Assembly (NCBI GenBank): GCA_020634495.1
Contig: JACKBR010000051.1
Span: 1-33,011, forward strand
Length of the DNA: 33,011 nt
Source of the DNA: Ardenticatenaceae bacterium
GTDB lineage: Bacteria; Chloroflexota; Anaerolineae; Promineifilales; Promineifilaceae
Direction of reading: 5' to 3'
The translations under genes and the position numbers were made by a program. Below are positions 1-8,375 of the stretch, in pieces. Position 1 is the stretch's first letter. Every line of letters starts with the position of its first letter. Below the pieces are notes generated by a model, which made no database searches, was not told the origin of the DNA, and worked only from the letters and a program-made list of their open reading frames with translations.

Positions 1-1801
1 ACAGTACATGCACATTCCGCGCATCCACGTTTCTTCTATTGAAACGTGCGGCATGGTGGCCAACTACCAGCCTGCCATGAGCAAAATGCAAATTTACATG
101 ACGACTCAAGCGCCCCACGCCATTCGCACCGTTTTTGCCCTGGTGACTGGCCTGCCAGAGCAGAAAATTCAAATCATCTCCCCGGACATTGGCGGGGGAT
201 TTGGCGGCAAGGTGCCGGTTTATCCTGGCTATGTGATTGGGGCCGTGGCCAGCCTGCTGCTGGGCAAGCCGGTCAAGTGGATTGAAGATCGCAGCGAGAA
301 TTTGCAGGCAGACAGCTTTGCCCGCGATTATCACCTGGAGGCAGAGCTGGCGGCCGATGCCAATGGCAAGCTTGTTGGGCTGCGCGTCAATGGCCTGGCC
401 GATCACGGCTGTGCCGATGCGGCGGCCAACCCCTCTAAATTCCCGGCCGGGCTGTTTAGCATTTGTACCGGCTCTTACGATTTACAGGCGGCGCACGTGA
501 ACATGGATGCCGTCTACACCAACAAGCCGCCGGGGGGCGTGGCCTACCGCTGCTCGTTCCGCGTCACGGAAGCGGTGCAGATGATTGAGCGCCTGACGGA
601 CATGATGGCCCATGACCTGAACGTTGATCCGGCCGAATACCGCATGAACAACTTCATCAAGCACGACGCCTTTCCCTACAAGTCGCCCACCGGCTGGGAG
701 TACGACAGCGGCAACTACCACGCGGCGCTGCAAAAGGCGATGGATATCCTTGATTATGAAGGATTGCGCAAAGAGCAGGCGGAAAAGCGCGCCCGCGGTG
801 AGCTGATGGGCATCGGCATTTCCAGCTTCACGGAAGTTGTAGGGGCTGGCCCGTCTCGCGATTACGACATTTTGGGCATCAAGATGTTTGATTCGGCCGA
901 AATTCGCATTCATCCCACGGGTAAGGCGATTGCCCGCTTTGGCACCAAGAGCCAGGGGCAAGGCCACGAAACCACCTACGCCCAAATCATCGCCGAAGAG
1001 CTGGGCTTGCCAGCCAACGACATCGAAGTGGAGGAAGGCGACACGGATACCGCTCCGTACGGTTTGGGCACGTACGCTAGCCGCTCCACGCCAACGGCCG
1101 GGGCTGCTGCCGCGATGGCTGCCCGCAAGATCAAGGCCAAGGCGCGTAAGATTGCCGCCCATCTGCTGGAAGTGGGTGAAGACGACCTGGAATGGAACGT
1201 GAACCAGTGGCAGGTAAAAGGCTCGCCGGAACAGGCGAAGACGATTCAGGACATTGCCTTTGCTGCCTACACCAACCATCCTCAGGGCATGGAAGCCGGT
1301 CTGGAGGCGACGGATTACTACGACCCGCCCAACCTGACGTTCCCGTTTGGCAGCTACATAGCTGTGGTGGACATTGACAAGGGCACGGGCGAGGTTCACG
1401 TGCGCCGCTTTGTGGCCATCGATGATTGTGGCAACATCATCAATCCGCTGGTGGTGGAAGGGCAGGTGCATGGTGGTCTGACGATGGGGCTGGCTCCGGC
1501 GCTGTTTGAGGAGATTGTGTACGACGAGAATGGTACGTGCTTGACCGGGACGTTTGCGGATTATTTGCTGCCAACGGCCGTTGAGTCACCAAAGTGGGAA
1601 ACCGGCCACACCATTACCCCGTCGCCGCACCATCCCATTGGGGCCAAAGGGGTAGGCGAGTCGCCTACCGTGGGCGCGCCTCCGGCCATTGCCAATGCGG
1701 TGGTGGATGCGCTGTGGCATTTGGGCGTGCGCCACATCGACATTCCCATTACGCCGCAAAAAGTGTGGCAGGCGCTGCGCGATGCGGGCGTGAGCGATTA
1801 G
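1..1801 (+). CDS. coxL: Form I aerobic CO dehydrogenase large subunit (5' partial)
   Basis: Molybdenum-copper CO dehydrogenase large subunit, which oxidises CO to CO2 at a Mo-S-Cu centre and passes electrons to the CoxS/CoxM subunits. The frame is open to the window edge, so the N-terminal part is missing; about 599 residues remain. Counting from the ATG at 8, the motif AYRCSFR lies at residues 179-185 with Cys182. This is the signature of form I (true CO-oxidising) CoxL; form II has AYRGAGR. 415 residues follow the Cys, close to the 421 after Cys388 in the Oligotropha enzyme. The glycine-rich IGGGFGGK segment (61-68) and the C-terminal GVGES segment containing the expected catalytic Glu are present. 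Upstream coxM/coxS would lie outside the window. A CoxI-like maturation gene lies 1.1 kb downstream. High confidence in the family and form; activity is inferred. Confidence 0.93.
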   Translation, partial: QYMHIPRIHVSSIETCGMVANYQPAMSKMQIYMTTQAPHAIRTVFALVTGLPEQKIQIISPDIGGGFGGKVPVYPGYVIGAVASLLLGKPVKWIEDRSENLQADSFARDYHLEAELAADANGKLVGLRVNGLADHGCADAAANPSKFPAGLFSICTGSYDLQAAHVNMDAVYTNKPPGGVAYRCSFRVTEAVQMIERLTDMMAHDLNVDPAEYRMNNFIKHDAFPYKSPTGWEYDSGNYHAALQKAMDILDYEGLRKEQAEKRARGELMGIGISSFTEVVGAGPSRDYDILGIKMFDSAEIRIHPTGKAIARFGTKSQGQGHETTYAQIIAEELGLPANDIEVEEGDTDTAPYGLGTYASRSTPTAGAAAAMAARKIKAKARKIAAHLLEVGEDDLEWNVNQWQVKGSPEQAKTIQDIAFAAYTNHPQGMEAGLEATDYYDPPNLTFPFGSYIAVVDIDKGTGEVHVRRFVAIDDCGNIINPLVVEGQVHGGLTMGLAPALFEEIVYDENGTCLTGTFADYLLPTAVESPKWETGHTITPSPHHPIGAKGVGESPTVGAPPAIANAVVDALWHLGVRHIDIPITPQKVWQALRDAGVSD

Positions 1802-1818
1802 CCTGTGTGTTTTGAGAA

Positions 1819-1852
1819 AATGGGTAATCGAGCATGTGCTTGATTACCCATT
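1819..1852 (+). terminator. Hairpin after coxL, possible terminator
   Basis: An 11-bp perfect stem (AATGGGTAATC at 1819-1829 pairing with GATTACCCATT at 1842-1852), with further inner pairing, begins 17 bases after the coxL stop. The following AATTTC is only weakly T-rich, so this may be a factor-assisted terminator or a simple RNA 3' stabiliser. Confidence 0.55.
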
Positions 1853-1894
1853 AATTTCAGTTGACTTAATCCGTCAGAGACGTACAATTTATTC

Positions 1895-2209
1895 ATGTTC
1901 ACCTTCATCGAATCTTCTATTTTTGCCAAATATTTGTCTGATTATTTGAGTGATGATGAATATGCTAACCTCCAAAATTTCCTCATTGCTAACCCGGAAG
2001 TGGGAAGAATTGTTCCTGGTTCCGGCGGCGTGCGGAAAATGCGGTGGCACACAAGAGGGCGTGGTAAAAGTGGTGGGATTCGCGTAATTTATTATTTGCA
2101 ATCCCGCAAAGGTGAGATCTGGCTTTTGACTATCTATGGGAAAAGTGCAAAAGAGAACATTCCAGGACACATCTTAAAGCGGTTGAAGGAGGCTTTTGAA
2201 AATGAATGA
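1895..2209 (+). CDS. RelE/HigB-type toxin of a type II toxin-antitoxin pair
   Basis: A 104-residue basic protein with the layout of the RelE/HigB mRNA interferase fold. N-terminal helices carry FAKYLSDYLSDDEYANLQ, the middle has a GGVRKMRW strand and GIRVIYYL, and the C-terminal strand is EIWLLTIYGKSAKENI. Such toxins cleave mRNA at the ribosome and are neutralised by the protein from the next gene. The downstream Xre-type gene overlaps its 3' end by 8 bases, the classic toxin-first (higBA-like) order. No strong Shine-Dalgarno precedes the ATG. Base composition is more AT-rich than coxL and the segment lacks the ACGGCCGT octamer, consistent with recent acquisition. Family call is from pattern; cleavage activity is inferred. 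Confidence 0.85.
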   Translation: MFTFIESSIFAKYLSDYLSDDEYANLQNFLIANPEVGRIVPGSGGVRKMRWHTRGRGKSGGIRVIYYLQSRKGEIWLLTIYGKSAKENIPGHILKRLKEAFENE

Positions 2210-2483
2210 ATCTGAACGGGATATTGGACAAGAGATTTTGGATGCCGTATTGGAAATTAAAGATGGTGGTGGTCGCCGTTTCACTGTGCCTGTCCCTGCA
2301 ATTGTTGAGATTCGGCAGAATGTTGGCATGAGCCAGGCTCAATTTGCTGAACTTCTGGGTGTGTCCGTCCGTACTTTGCAGGAATGGGAGCAAGGACGGC
2401 GCAAACCATCCGGTGCTGCCGCCTCATTGCTGGTGTTGGCTAATAAACGGCCAGATGTGTTACGTGAGGTTTTCGCTTCTTAA
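2202..2483 (+). CDS. Xre/HigA-type antitoxin
   Basis: A 93-residue helix-turn-helix protein. The HTH covers roughly residues 35-60 and includes IRQNVGMSQAQFAELLGVSV and RTLQEWEQGRR, typical of the Xre/HigA/NadS antitoxins that bind the RelE/HigB toxin and repress their own operon. The ATG at 2202 was chosen over an in-frame TTG at 2196 because GGAGG at 2188-2192 lies nine bases upstream. The start lies inside the toxin gene, so the two are probably translationally coupled. Good confidence in role from the pairing. Confidence 0.87.
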   Translation: MNESERDIGQEILDAVLEIKDGGGRRFTVPVPAIVEIRQNVGMSQAQFAELLGVSVRTLQEWEQGRRKPSGAAASLLVLANKRPDVLREVFAS

Positions 2484-2506
2484 GTCATACTTTTAAGGTA
2501 AAGTCC

Positions 2507-2866
2507 ATGAATCAATTGATTCTTTATGGAGAAAAGAAATCAAGATGTTGCAAGGCTCCAACTATTTTGGTGAAAAGTAGAGAAGGTGGTTTTGTTACTC
2601 AAAATTGCGCCAAATGCGAAAAACCCTATGCAATTCCTTTGCGTGAGCTACCCATACTGTATTGTGGTGCATGCAGAGGACAATTAACGGCTTTCACGGA
2701 TCATAACTACTTCTATCGTTGTGATAATTGTAATTTTCGATGGGAATTGTCCTTACTTGTTCCTTATTGGAGTGAGATATTTGATAAATGGATAGGGTAT
2801 GGATTGCCTAGCGATCCAAATTTCCTGGCACCCCCCACGCACTATAGGTCAGTTGATCACAATTGA
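2507..2866 (+). CDS. Small zinc-ribbon-like hypothetical protein
   Basis: 119 residues with four Cys groups: CC at 14-15, CxxC at 34-37, CxxC at 53-56 and CxxC at 72-75. The pattern suggests two zinc-ribbon knuckles (14/15 with 34/37, and 53/56 with 72/75). The C-terminal 40 residues are aromatic and have no recognised motif. I do not recognise the family. It follows the antitoxin by 23 bases and shares its AT-rich composition, so it probably travelled with the toxin-antitoxin pair and is not part of the cox cluster. Function unknown. Confidence 0.7.
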   Translation: MNQLILYGEKKSRCCKAPTILVKSREGGFVTQNCAKCEKPYAIPLRELPILYCGACRGQLTAFTDHNYFYRCDNCNFRWELSLLVPYWSEIFDKWIGYGLPSDPNFLAPPTHYRSVDHN

Positions 2867-2899
2867 TATCCTCGCTCATTATTAGGAGAGAGAATAAAT

Positions 2900-3910
2900 A
2901 TGAATGGCGATTTTTTTGCAAAGGCGCATGAATTGGTTCAGGCGGGGGAGCTGTTTGCAACGGCCGTTGTGGTGCGCGCCGAAAAGCCAACCTCAGCCAA
3001 GCCGGGGGACAAGGCAATCATCACGGCCGATTCGGTGATGCACGGCTGGATTGGCGGCAGCTGCGCCCAGCCGACGGTGATCAAAGAGGCGCTCAAGGCG
3101 ATTGCCGACGGGCAGCCGCGCCTGATTCGCCTGACGGTTGACCCGGAACAGGAACCGTCCCGGCCCGGATTGGTTGATTTGCCAATGACTTGCTTTAGCG
3201 GCGGCACGTTGGAGATTTACATTGAACCGCAACGGCCGTTGCCCCATTTGCTCGTGGTGGGCAGCCTGCCGGTGGCGCGGGCGTTGGTGCAGCTGGGTAC
3301 GGCGATGAGCTATCGCGTGACGGTGGTAGACCCGGACACGAACGGTGAGGGCATGGAAAAAGCGGATCGCCTCATCACCAATCTGGACGAATTGGCGGGT
3401 TTGCTGACGCCGCGCACCTTTGTGGTGGTGGCCACGCACGGCAATTACGATGAGCTGGCGTTGAAATATGCATTGAAAGCGCCGGTCGCCTATGTGGGAC
3501 TGGTCGCTAGCAAAAAGCGGCGGCAGGCGGTTGAAGAATATCTGAGGCTGCAAGGATTGACCGACCACGAACTTGAGCGGCTGGTTTGCCCGGCCGGGCT
3601 GGATATTCAAGCGGTGCGGGGCGATGAAATTGCCCTGAGCATCATGGCCCAGATTGTGCAGCTGCGGCGCAACGAGCCGGAAATTGACATCGATGCCTTT
3701 TTTGTGCAGTCAGAATCGGGAACGGCCGTTGACCCCATTTGCCAGATGGATGTGGAGATTGCCACAGCCAAGTTCATGTCGGAATACAATGGCGAGATGT
3801 ATTATTTCTGCTGTGCGGGCTGCAAACAAACCTTTGATAAAAATCCAATGGCGGCATTGGTGAAACAGTCGGAAACGGCCGTTTCCCTCGACGACATCAA
3901 CATTACCTGA
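2900..3910 (+). CDS. CoxI/XdhC-family maturation factor fused to a YHS domain
   Basis: Members of the XdhC/CoxI family insert or sulfurate the molybdenum cofactor of xanthine dehydrogenase-type enzymes, including CO dehydrogenase. The N-terminal XdhC_CoxI domain (about 5-75) has the GWIGGSCAQP motif at 49-58 with the conserved Cys. A Rossmann-type XdhC C-terminal domain (about 115-260) contains LLVVGSLPVARAL and VATHGNYDE. Residues about 276-320 form a YHS-type metal-binding domain with DPICQMDV and a CCAGC cluster. The ATG is preceded by AGGAGAG about ten bases upstream. With coxL just upstream this is most likely its dedicated maturation factor. The YHS fusion could bind copper for the Mo-Cu site, but that is speculation. 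336 residues, intact. Confidence 0.88.
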   Translation: MNGDFFAKAHELVQAGELFATAVVVRAEKPTSAKPGDKAIITADSVMHGWIGGSCAQPTVIKEALKAIADGQPRLIRLTVDPEQEPSRPGLVDLPMTCFSGGTLEIYIEPQRPLPHLLVVGSLPVARALVQLGTAMSYRVTVVDPDTNGEGMEKADRLITNLDELAGLLTPRTFVVVATHGNYDELALKYALKAPVAYVGLVASKKRRQAVEEYLRLQGLTDHELERLVCPAGLDIQAVRGDEIALSIMAQIVQLRRNEPEIDIDAFFVQSESGTAVDPICQMDVEIATAKFMSEYNGEMYYFCCAGCKQTFDKNPMAALVKQSETAVSLDDINIT

Positions 3911-3944
3911 CAACCAGACGGGAAGAGCTGGGAAGAAGGCAAGG

Positions 3945-3978
3945 CAGCGGCTGAGCAATCAGCCGCTGTTTTGTTTTA
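3945..3978 (+). terminator. Rho-independent terminator after the CoxI-like gene
   Basis: A perfect 10-bp stem (CAGCGGCTGA 3945-3954, TCAGCCGCTG 3959-3968) with a GCAA tetraloop is followed directly by TTTTGTTTTA. It closes the cox-proximal transcription unit. Confidence 0.9.
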
Positions 3979-4024
3979 TCTTGTCGACGCGCTCTCTTTT
4001 GCTGCGTGAACAGGTATTTAACCA

Positions 4025-4077
4025 AAAGATTACGCAGATTGAAAAGATGAAAAATCTGGTAAATCTGCGCAATCTGT
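4025..4077. repeat. Imperfect inverted repeat, CGCAGATT family
   Basis: Arms AGATTACGCAGATT and AAATCTGCGCAATCT, with related words between them, form an imperfect palindrome between two convergent genes. The same vocabulary (CAGATT, ATCTGCG) recurs in the repeats at 15.3-18.0 kb, so this is one member of a dispersed intergenic family. Confidence 0.6.
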
Positions 4078-4111
4078 TGATGTAAATCTTTGAGGGTTTC
4101 ATTCGTTCAGG

Positions 4112-5521
4112 TTAAGCAAAGGCCATTTCGGATTGGGGTGGGGTGGCAACGGCCGTTTCTCGTTCCACCAGCCGCATTTGGATGCCATCCGCAGGGGTAA
4201 GCGTAATTTGGGCTTTGTACTGCACCGGGTGGTCTTGGGCCAGCTCCAGGCGGAAGCGCTGGGCAATGGCGGCCAGGATGAGTTGGGCTTCCATCATGGC
4301 AAAGGCGTTGCCGATGCAAACCCGCGTGCCGCCGCCAAAAGGCATGTAAGCGTACTTTGGCAGCGATTTTTCAAACTCTGCTGTAAATCGCTCCGGCTTG
4401 AATGCTTCTGGTTCGTCAAAATATTGCGGCAGATGGTGCATCACGAAGGGCGAGATGAAAATGGTGCTGCCTTTGGGTATCGTGTAGCCACCAATCTCCG
4501 TATCTTCCAGAGCCGTACGGCCGTTCAAAATCCAGGCCGGTGGGTAAAGCCGCATCGACTCTTTGATGATTTGCAGGCTGTAGGGCAGGTTGGGCAAATC
4601 GGCCAGCGTCGGTTGGCGACCGGCTAACACGCTGGCCAGTTCCTCATGCAGTTTCGCTTCTACGTCGGGATGCTGCGCCAGCAGATGCCAAGTCCAGCTC
4701 AGGGCATTGGAGGTGGTTTCATGCCCGGCGGCAAACAGCGTGGCAACCTCGTCGCGCAGCTGCTTGTCGTCCATAAATTCGCCGTCTTCATCCACCGAGA
4801 GCATGAGCATGGAGAGCAAATCGCCCGTGTCGGTGATCTGGCCGTTTACGGCCGTTTCTCGTCGTTCCGCAATGATTTGGTCCATCACCTTGTTGAACTC
4901 CCTGGCGGCCTGGTTGCGCAGACGGTTATCGGCCGTGGGAATCCAGTTGGGCAGCGAGAAGCCCCGCTGGTAATCTCGGTTGGAGACGGCCTGGAAATCG
5001 TGCATGGCGCTGCTGATGGTAACGGCCGTATCCCCCGATCCCGTAATCCCATCCGCGTCAAACAGCGTTTTGGAGACAATGAGCATCGTCAAATGCATCA
5101 TTTCGTGAGTAACATCGACCACTTTGTCATCTTGCCACGCGGCCATAATTTGATTCGCATAATCAACCATCACTTCGGCGTAATTTTGGATGCGCTTGCT
5201 GTGGAAGGCAGGCTGGGCCAGCCGTCGCTGCCGCTTGTGGAAAGCGCCGTCGCTGGTGAGCAGGCCATTGCCCAGGAACTTGCCCAAAATTTGTTTGTCT
5301 AGCGGCGCTTTTTCAAATTTGTCGCTTTGCGTCACCAGCACCTCGCGAATCAAATCGGGATGTCCTAGCAAATAGGTGTGGAAGTGCGCCAGCCGAAAGT
5401 AGACCAGATCGCCGTACTGCTTGACGCTTTCCAGCAGAAATTTGGGTTCGTCTTCACTAAATTGGTTGATACTGCCTAATAGAAAGTTGCCCTGAGGGCC
5501 AGACGGCCGTTTAACTGACAT
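4112..5521 (-). CDS. Cytochrome P450
   Basis: 469-residue soluble bacterial P450 without an N-terminal membrane anchor. The I-helix oxygen-activating motif AGHETTS is at 265-271, the K-helix ExxR (ESMR) at 321-324, PERF at 376-379, and the heme-binding loop FGGGTRVCIG at 395-404 with the axial Cys402. The length and long C-terminal half resemble CYP102/CYP4-like bacterial monooxygenases. No ferredoxin or reductase gene is adjacent, so the electron donor is unknown. AAGGAG precedes the start by about eleven bases. It is divergent from a TetR-type gene across a 169-base region, suggesting local control. The substrate cannot be told from sequence; a fatty acid or other hydrophobic compound is a guess. 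Confidence 0.93.
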   Translation of the reverse strand: MSVKRPSGPQGNFLLGSINQFSEDEPKFLLESVKQYGDLVYFRLAHFHTYLLGHPDLIREVLVTQSDKFEKAPLDKQILGKFLGNGLLTSDGAFHKRQRRLAQPAFHSKRIQNYAEVMVDYANQIMAAWQDDKVVDVTHEMMHLTMLIVSKTLFDADGITGSGDTAVTISSAMHDFQAVSNRDYQRGFSLPNWIPTADNRLRNQAAREFNKVMDQIIAERRETAVNGQITDTGDLLSMLMLSVDEDGEFMDDKQLRDEVATLFAAGHETTSNALSWTWHLLAQHPDVEAKLHEELASVLAGRQPTLADLPNLPYSLQIIKESMRLYPPAWILNGRTALEDTEIGGYTIPKGSTIFISPFVMHHLPQYFDEPEAFKPERFTAEFEKSLPKYAYMPFGGGTRVCIGNAFAMMEAQLILAAIAQRFRLELAQDHPVQYKAQITLTPADGIQMRLVERETAVATPPQSEMAFA

Positions 5522-5690
5522 TGTGTTTACTCCTTGAAGCCTCGATTACAAAAGATAATTGACAAGTTGTTGTTTAATTGATAGAGTGTTGCCAAAATAT
5601 TAAAACGGTTTGACCGATTGTCAACCAACGATTGCAACCCACTGTTGATTTAACGACAGATGTTGACAAAACAACACCTCAGGAAAACTC
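5522..5690. promoter_or_regulatory. Divergent P450/TetR control region with candidate operators
   Basis: An AT-rich 169-base region between divergent genes. It contains the inverted repeat GGTTTGAC-N5-GTCAACC at 5607-5626 and several TTGAC/TGTTGACA words near 5570 and 5660, some of which could be -35 elements. TetR-type repressors normally bind such short palindromes in the divergent spacer. Operator assignment is inference. Confidence 0.5.
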
Positions 5691-6272
5691 ATGGACAGAC
5701 GTGTAAAACGAACGCGCAATCTGCTGGGCAATGCCCTGCTAGAGCTGGTGCAAGAAAAAAAGTTCGAACAAATCACCATTCAGGACATCACCGACCGGGC
5801 TGATCTGAACCGGGCGACGTTTTACCTGCACTACGGCAGCAAAGAAGAGCTGCTGGCCAACAGCCTGGAAGGCCACTTCGATGCCCTGGTAGAGCAAATT
5901 ACGCCCCTCACGCTGCAAAAACCAATCTGGGAAAATCCCGAGGCAGACGAGATGGTTTTTGCCCACGTTGCCGAACATGCCGAACTGTACCGTGTGTTGC
6001 TGGGTGAAAATGGAATGGGTTACGTTATCAACCGGGTGATTGAATACATTGCCGAGTTTAGCGTGCTGCAACTGAAGGCCGGACTAGACGACATTGAGCC
6101 ACATGCGCCCATCGAAATTATGGCGCGTCATGTGGCTGGCTCACTTTACGCCCTGGTCACCTGGTGGCTCATGAACGACATGCCCTACACCCCCCGTGAG
6201 ATGGCCGAAATGACCACGCGACTGTGTACAAATGGCACCGTTCCTACACCGTTAGCCACCGCAAATGGCTGA
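5691..6272 (+). CDS. TetR/AcrR-family transcriptional regulator
   Basis: 193 residues. The N-terminal TetR helix-turn-helix spans about 8-55, with ITIQDITDRADLNRATFY at 29-45 and the YLHYGSKEELL helix after it. The C-terminal ligand and dimer region resembles the TetR_C_8 type (SLYALVTWWLMNDMP). It begins 169 bases from the divergent P450 start, so it most likely represses or senses a substrate for the P450. The target is inferred from position only. It runs convergently towards the ABC operon, whose last gene ends 17 bases beyond. Confidence 0.9.
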   Translation: MDRRVKRTRNLLGNALLELVQEKKFEQITIQDITDRADLNRATFYLHYGSKEELLANSLEGHFDALVEQITPLTLQKPIWENPEADEMVFAHVAEHAELYRVLLGENGMGYVINRVIEYIAEFSVLQLKAGLDDIEPHAPIEIMARHVAGSLYALVTWWLMNDMPYTPREMAEMTTRLCTNGTVPTPLATANG

Positions 6273-6289
6273 GGTTTTGCAGCGTACGG

Positions 6290-7306
6290 TTATTTCCCTA
6301 CAAACTTTGGCTCCACTTCATGACAGGCCACAAAATGCCCTTCTTTTACCTGCCGCCAAACCGGTTCATGTTGGGCACAGTGCGGTTGGGCGATGGGGCA
6401 GCGCGTATGAAAACGACAGCCGGATGGCGGATCAATTGGGCTAGGGACGTCGCCAGTCAGAATGATGCGCTGCCGCTTGCGCGATTTTTTGGGGTCAGGG
6501 ACGGGAACGGCCGATAACAGCGCCTGTGTGTATGGGTGCAGCGGATTTTCATACAGCTCATCCTTCTCTGCCAGCTCCGCCATCACCCCCAGATACATGA
6601 CCGCTACCCGCGTGCAAATGTGACGCACCATACTTAAATCATGGGCAATAAACAGGTAAGTCAGGTTAAACTGCGTCTGTAAATCCTCCAATAAATTAAC
6701 CACCTGAGCCTGAATAGATACATCCAACGCCGAAATCGGTTCGTCACAAACAATGAATTCTGGCTCAGAGGCCAGCGCCCGCGCCACGCCAATGCGCTGC
6801 CGTTGCCCGCCAGAAAACTCGTGTGGGAAACGGTTGACATAACGGCTACTTAATCCCACCAACTCCATCAATTCTTTCACGCGTTCGGACCGTGCTTTTT
6901 CATTGGGCAGCAGCTTATGAACCCGCAGCGGCTCGCTCACAATGGCGTTCACCGTCCAGCGCGGGTTGAGCGAGGCATATGGGTCTTGAAAGATCATTTG
7001 CGCCTTGCGCCGCACCTGCTGCAATGTTTTCCCTGCGGCCGCCCGCACATCCAGGCCAGCAATGGCAATTTCACCCTCAGTGGCTGGATACAGTCCCAGG
7101 ATTGTGCGTCCGGCGGTGCTTTTGCCGCAGCCACTTTCCCCAACCAGCCCCAGCGTTTCCCCACGAGCAATGTTAAACGTAACGCCATCTACTGCTTTCA
7201 CTGCGCCTACCGTGCGTTGAATGACAATTCCTCGCTGGATGGGGAAATGTTTCTTTAAATCCTTTACAGCAACGAGTGTTTCTGATCCGTTGGTGGCAGC
7301 GGTCAT
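6290..7306 (-). CDS. Dpp/Opp-type ABC importer ATPase, DppF-like
   Basis: 338-residue nucleotide-binding subunit of a peptide/nickel-type importer. Walker [10 protein letters not shown] at 56-64, Q-loop QDPYASLNP, signature FSGGQRQR at 164-171, Walker B IVCDEP at 185-190. The C-terminal oligo_HPY extension (about 255-320) contains the Cys cluster ([14 protein letters not shown]) that can hold an iron-sulfur cluster in some relatives. It is the last gene of the operon, and its ATG overlaps the stop region of the preceding ATPase by 4 bases, indicating coupled translation. Confidence 0.93.
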   Translation of the reverse strand: MTAATNGSETLVAVKDLKKHFPIQRGIVIQRTVGAVKAVDGVTFNIARGETLGLVGESGCGKSTAGRTILGLYPATEGEIAIAGLDVRAAAGKTLQQVRRKAQMIFQDPYASLNPRWTVNAIVSEPLRVHKLLPNEKARSERVKELMELVGLSSRYVNRFPHEFSGGQRQRIGVARALASEPEFIVCDEPISALDVSIQAQVVNLLEDLQTQFNLTYLFIAHDLSMVRHICTRVAVMYLGVMAELAEKDELYENPLHPYTQALLSAVPVPDPKKSRKRQRIILTGDVPSPIDPPSGCRFHTRCPIAQPHCAQHEPVWRQVKEGHFVACHEVEPKFVGK

Positions 7307-8301
7307 CTCGGTTCTCCTGTTTCAATATCAACCCAGCAGGCCGCTTTATGCCCGGCGGCAACCGGGGCCAATGGCGGCATTTCCTGGCGACAGTGGTCTA
7401 TCACATAATCGCAGCGGGGGGCAAACGGGCAGCCACGCGGCGCAATGAGCAGATTGGGGGGCGCACCGGGAATTGATTTCAGTCGTTTTTCACGCCGCTG
7501 ATCAACGCGAGGCAAGGCAGCCAGCAGGGCTAGCGTGTATGGATGCTGCGGCCGTTCGTATAAATCATCGACAATGGCTTCTTCCACTATGTAGCCAGCG
7601 TACATCACAATTACCCGGTCGGCCATACCTGCCACAACACCCAGGTCATGGGTGATCCAGATCATGGCCATGCCCATTTTTTCACGCATACGGATCACCA
7701 GATCGACAATTTGGGCCTGGATGGTGACGTCCAGCGCGGTGGTTGGTTCGTCGGCGATGAGCAGGCTGGGGTTACAGGCCAGCATCATGGCAATCATGAC
7801 GCGCTGACGCATACCGCCAGAAAATTGGTGCGGGTAATCGCCAAGGCGTCGGGCCGCATCGGGGATGCCGACCAGCTCTAGCAGTTCAACAGCTCGTTTA
7901 CGGGCCTGTTCTTGCTCCATGCCGTAATGCTTGTGCAGGGCTTCGGTAAGCTGCCGTTCAATGCTTAAAACGGGGTTGAGCGAGGTCATGGGGTCCTGAA
8001 AGATCATGCCAATTTCGCTGCCGCGCAGCTGCTCAAGGGCATCTTCGGGCAACTGTAGCAGGTCGCGATCCAGCCAGAGGGCACGGCCGTTTACAATTTT
8101 GCCCGGTGGAATGGGAATCAACCCCAAAATGGACATCATGCTGACCGACTTGCCGCAGCCGCTCTCACCAACCACAGCCACAGCCTCTCCTTCTTTGATG
8201 TGGTAGGAGATGCCGTTGACGGCATGAACTGTTCCCTCTGGCGTATTAAATTGCACCTGAAGGTTTTCAACTTCAAGAATTGTGTGCTTGGTTGGGTTCA
8301 T
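7303..8301 (-). CDS. Dpp/Opp-type ABC importer ATPase, DppD-like
   Basis: 332-residue ATPase, partner of the following DppF-like subunit. Walker A GESGCGKS at 45-52, signature SGGMRQRV at 161-168, Walker B LLIADEP at 180-186, and a C-terminal oligo_HPY region with CPFAPRC. The open frame continues upstream through the intergenic repeat and into the permease gene. The ATG at 8301 is the start because family homology begins there ([15 protein letters not shown]). It follows the DppC-like gene by about 75 bases, which hold a palindromic repeat. Confidence 0.92.
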   Translation of the reverse strand: MNPTKHTILEVENLQVQFNTPEGTVHAVNGISYHIKEGEAVAVVGESGCGKSVSMMSILGLIPIPPGKIVNGRALWLDRDLLQLPEDALEQLRGSEIGMIFQDPMTSLNPVLSIERQLTEALHKHYGMEQEQARKRAVELLELVGIPDAARRLGDYPHQFSGGMRQRVMIAMMLACNPSLLIADEPTTALDVTIQAQIVDLVIRMREKMGMAMIWITHDLGVVAGMADRVIVMYAGYIVEEAIVDDLYERPQHPYTLALLAALPRVDQRREKRLKSIPGAPPNLLIAPRGCPFAPRCDYVIDHCRQEMPPLAPVAAGHKAACWVDIETGEPR

Positions 8302-8317
8302 GAAGCTTCCATTTTGT

Positions 8318-8373
8318 TTGGAGATTGGAGACTGGAGATTAGAGATTGTTTGTAATCTCCAGTCTCTAATCCC
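8318..8373. repeat. GGAGATTGGAGACTGG palindromic repeat inside the ABC operon
   Basis: Words GAGATTGGAGACTGGAGATT and the reverse complement AATCTCCAGTCTCTAATC form an imperfect hairpin. It fills almost the entire spacer between the dppC-like stop and the dppD-like start. A second copy lies at 25142-25203. In the transcript it would fold and might tune relative expression of the membrane and ATPase subunits. Confidence 0.8.
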
Positions 8374-8375
8374 TA

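Noticed and set aside
482..1471. A 329-codon open frame on the minus strand opposite coxL
   Set aside because: It lies wholly within coxL, has no recognisable domain and is rich in Arg/His as expected of an antisense shadow in GC-rich coding DNA.
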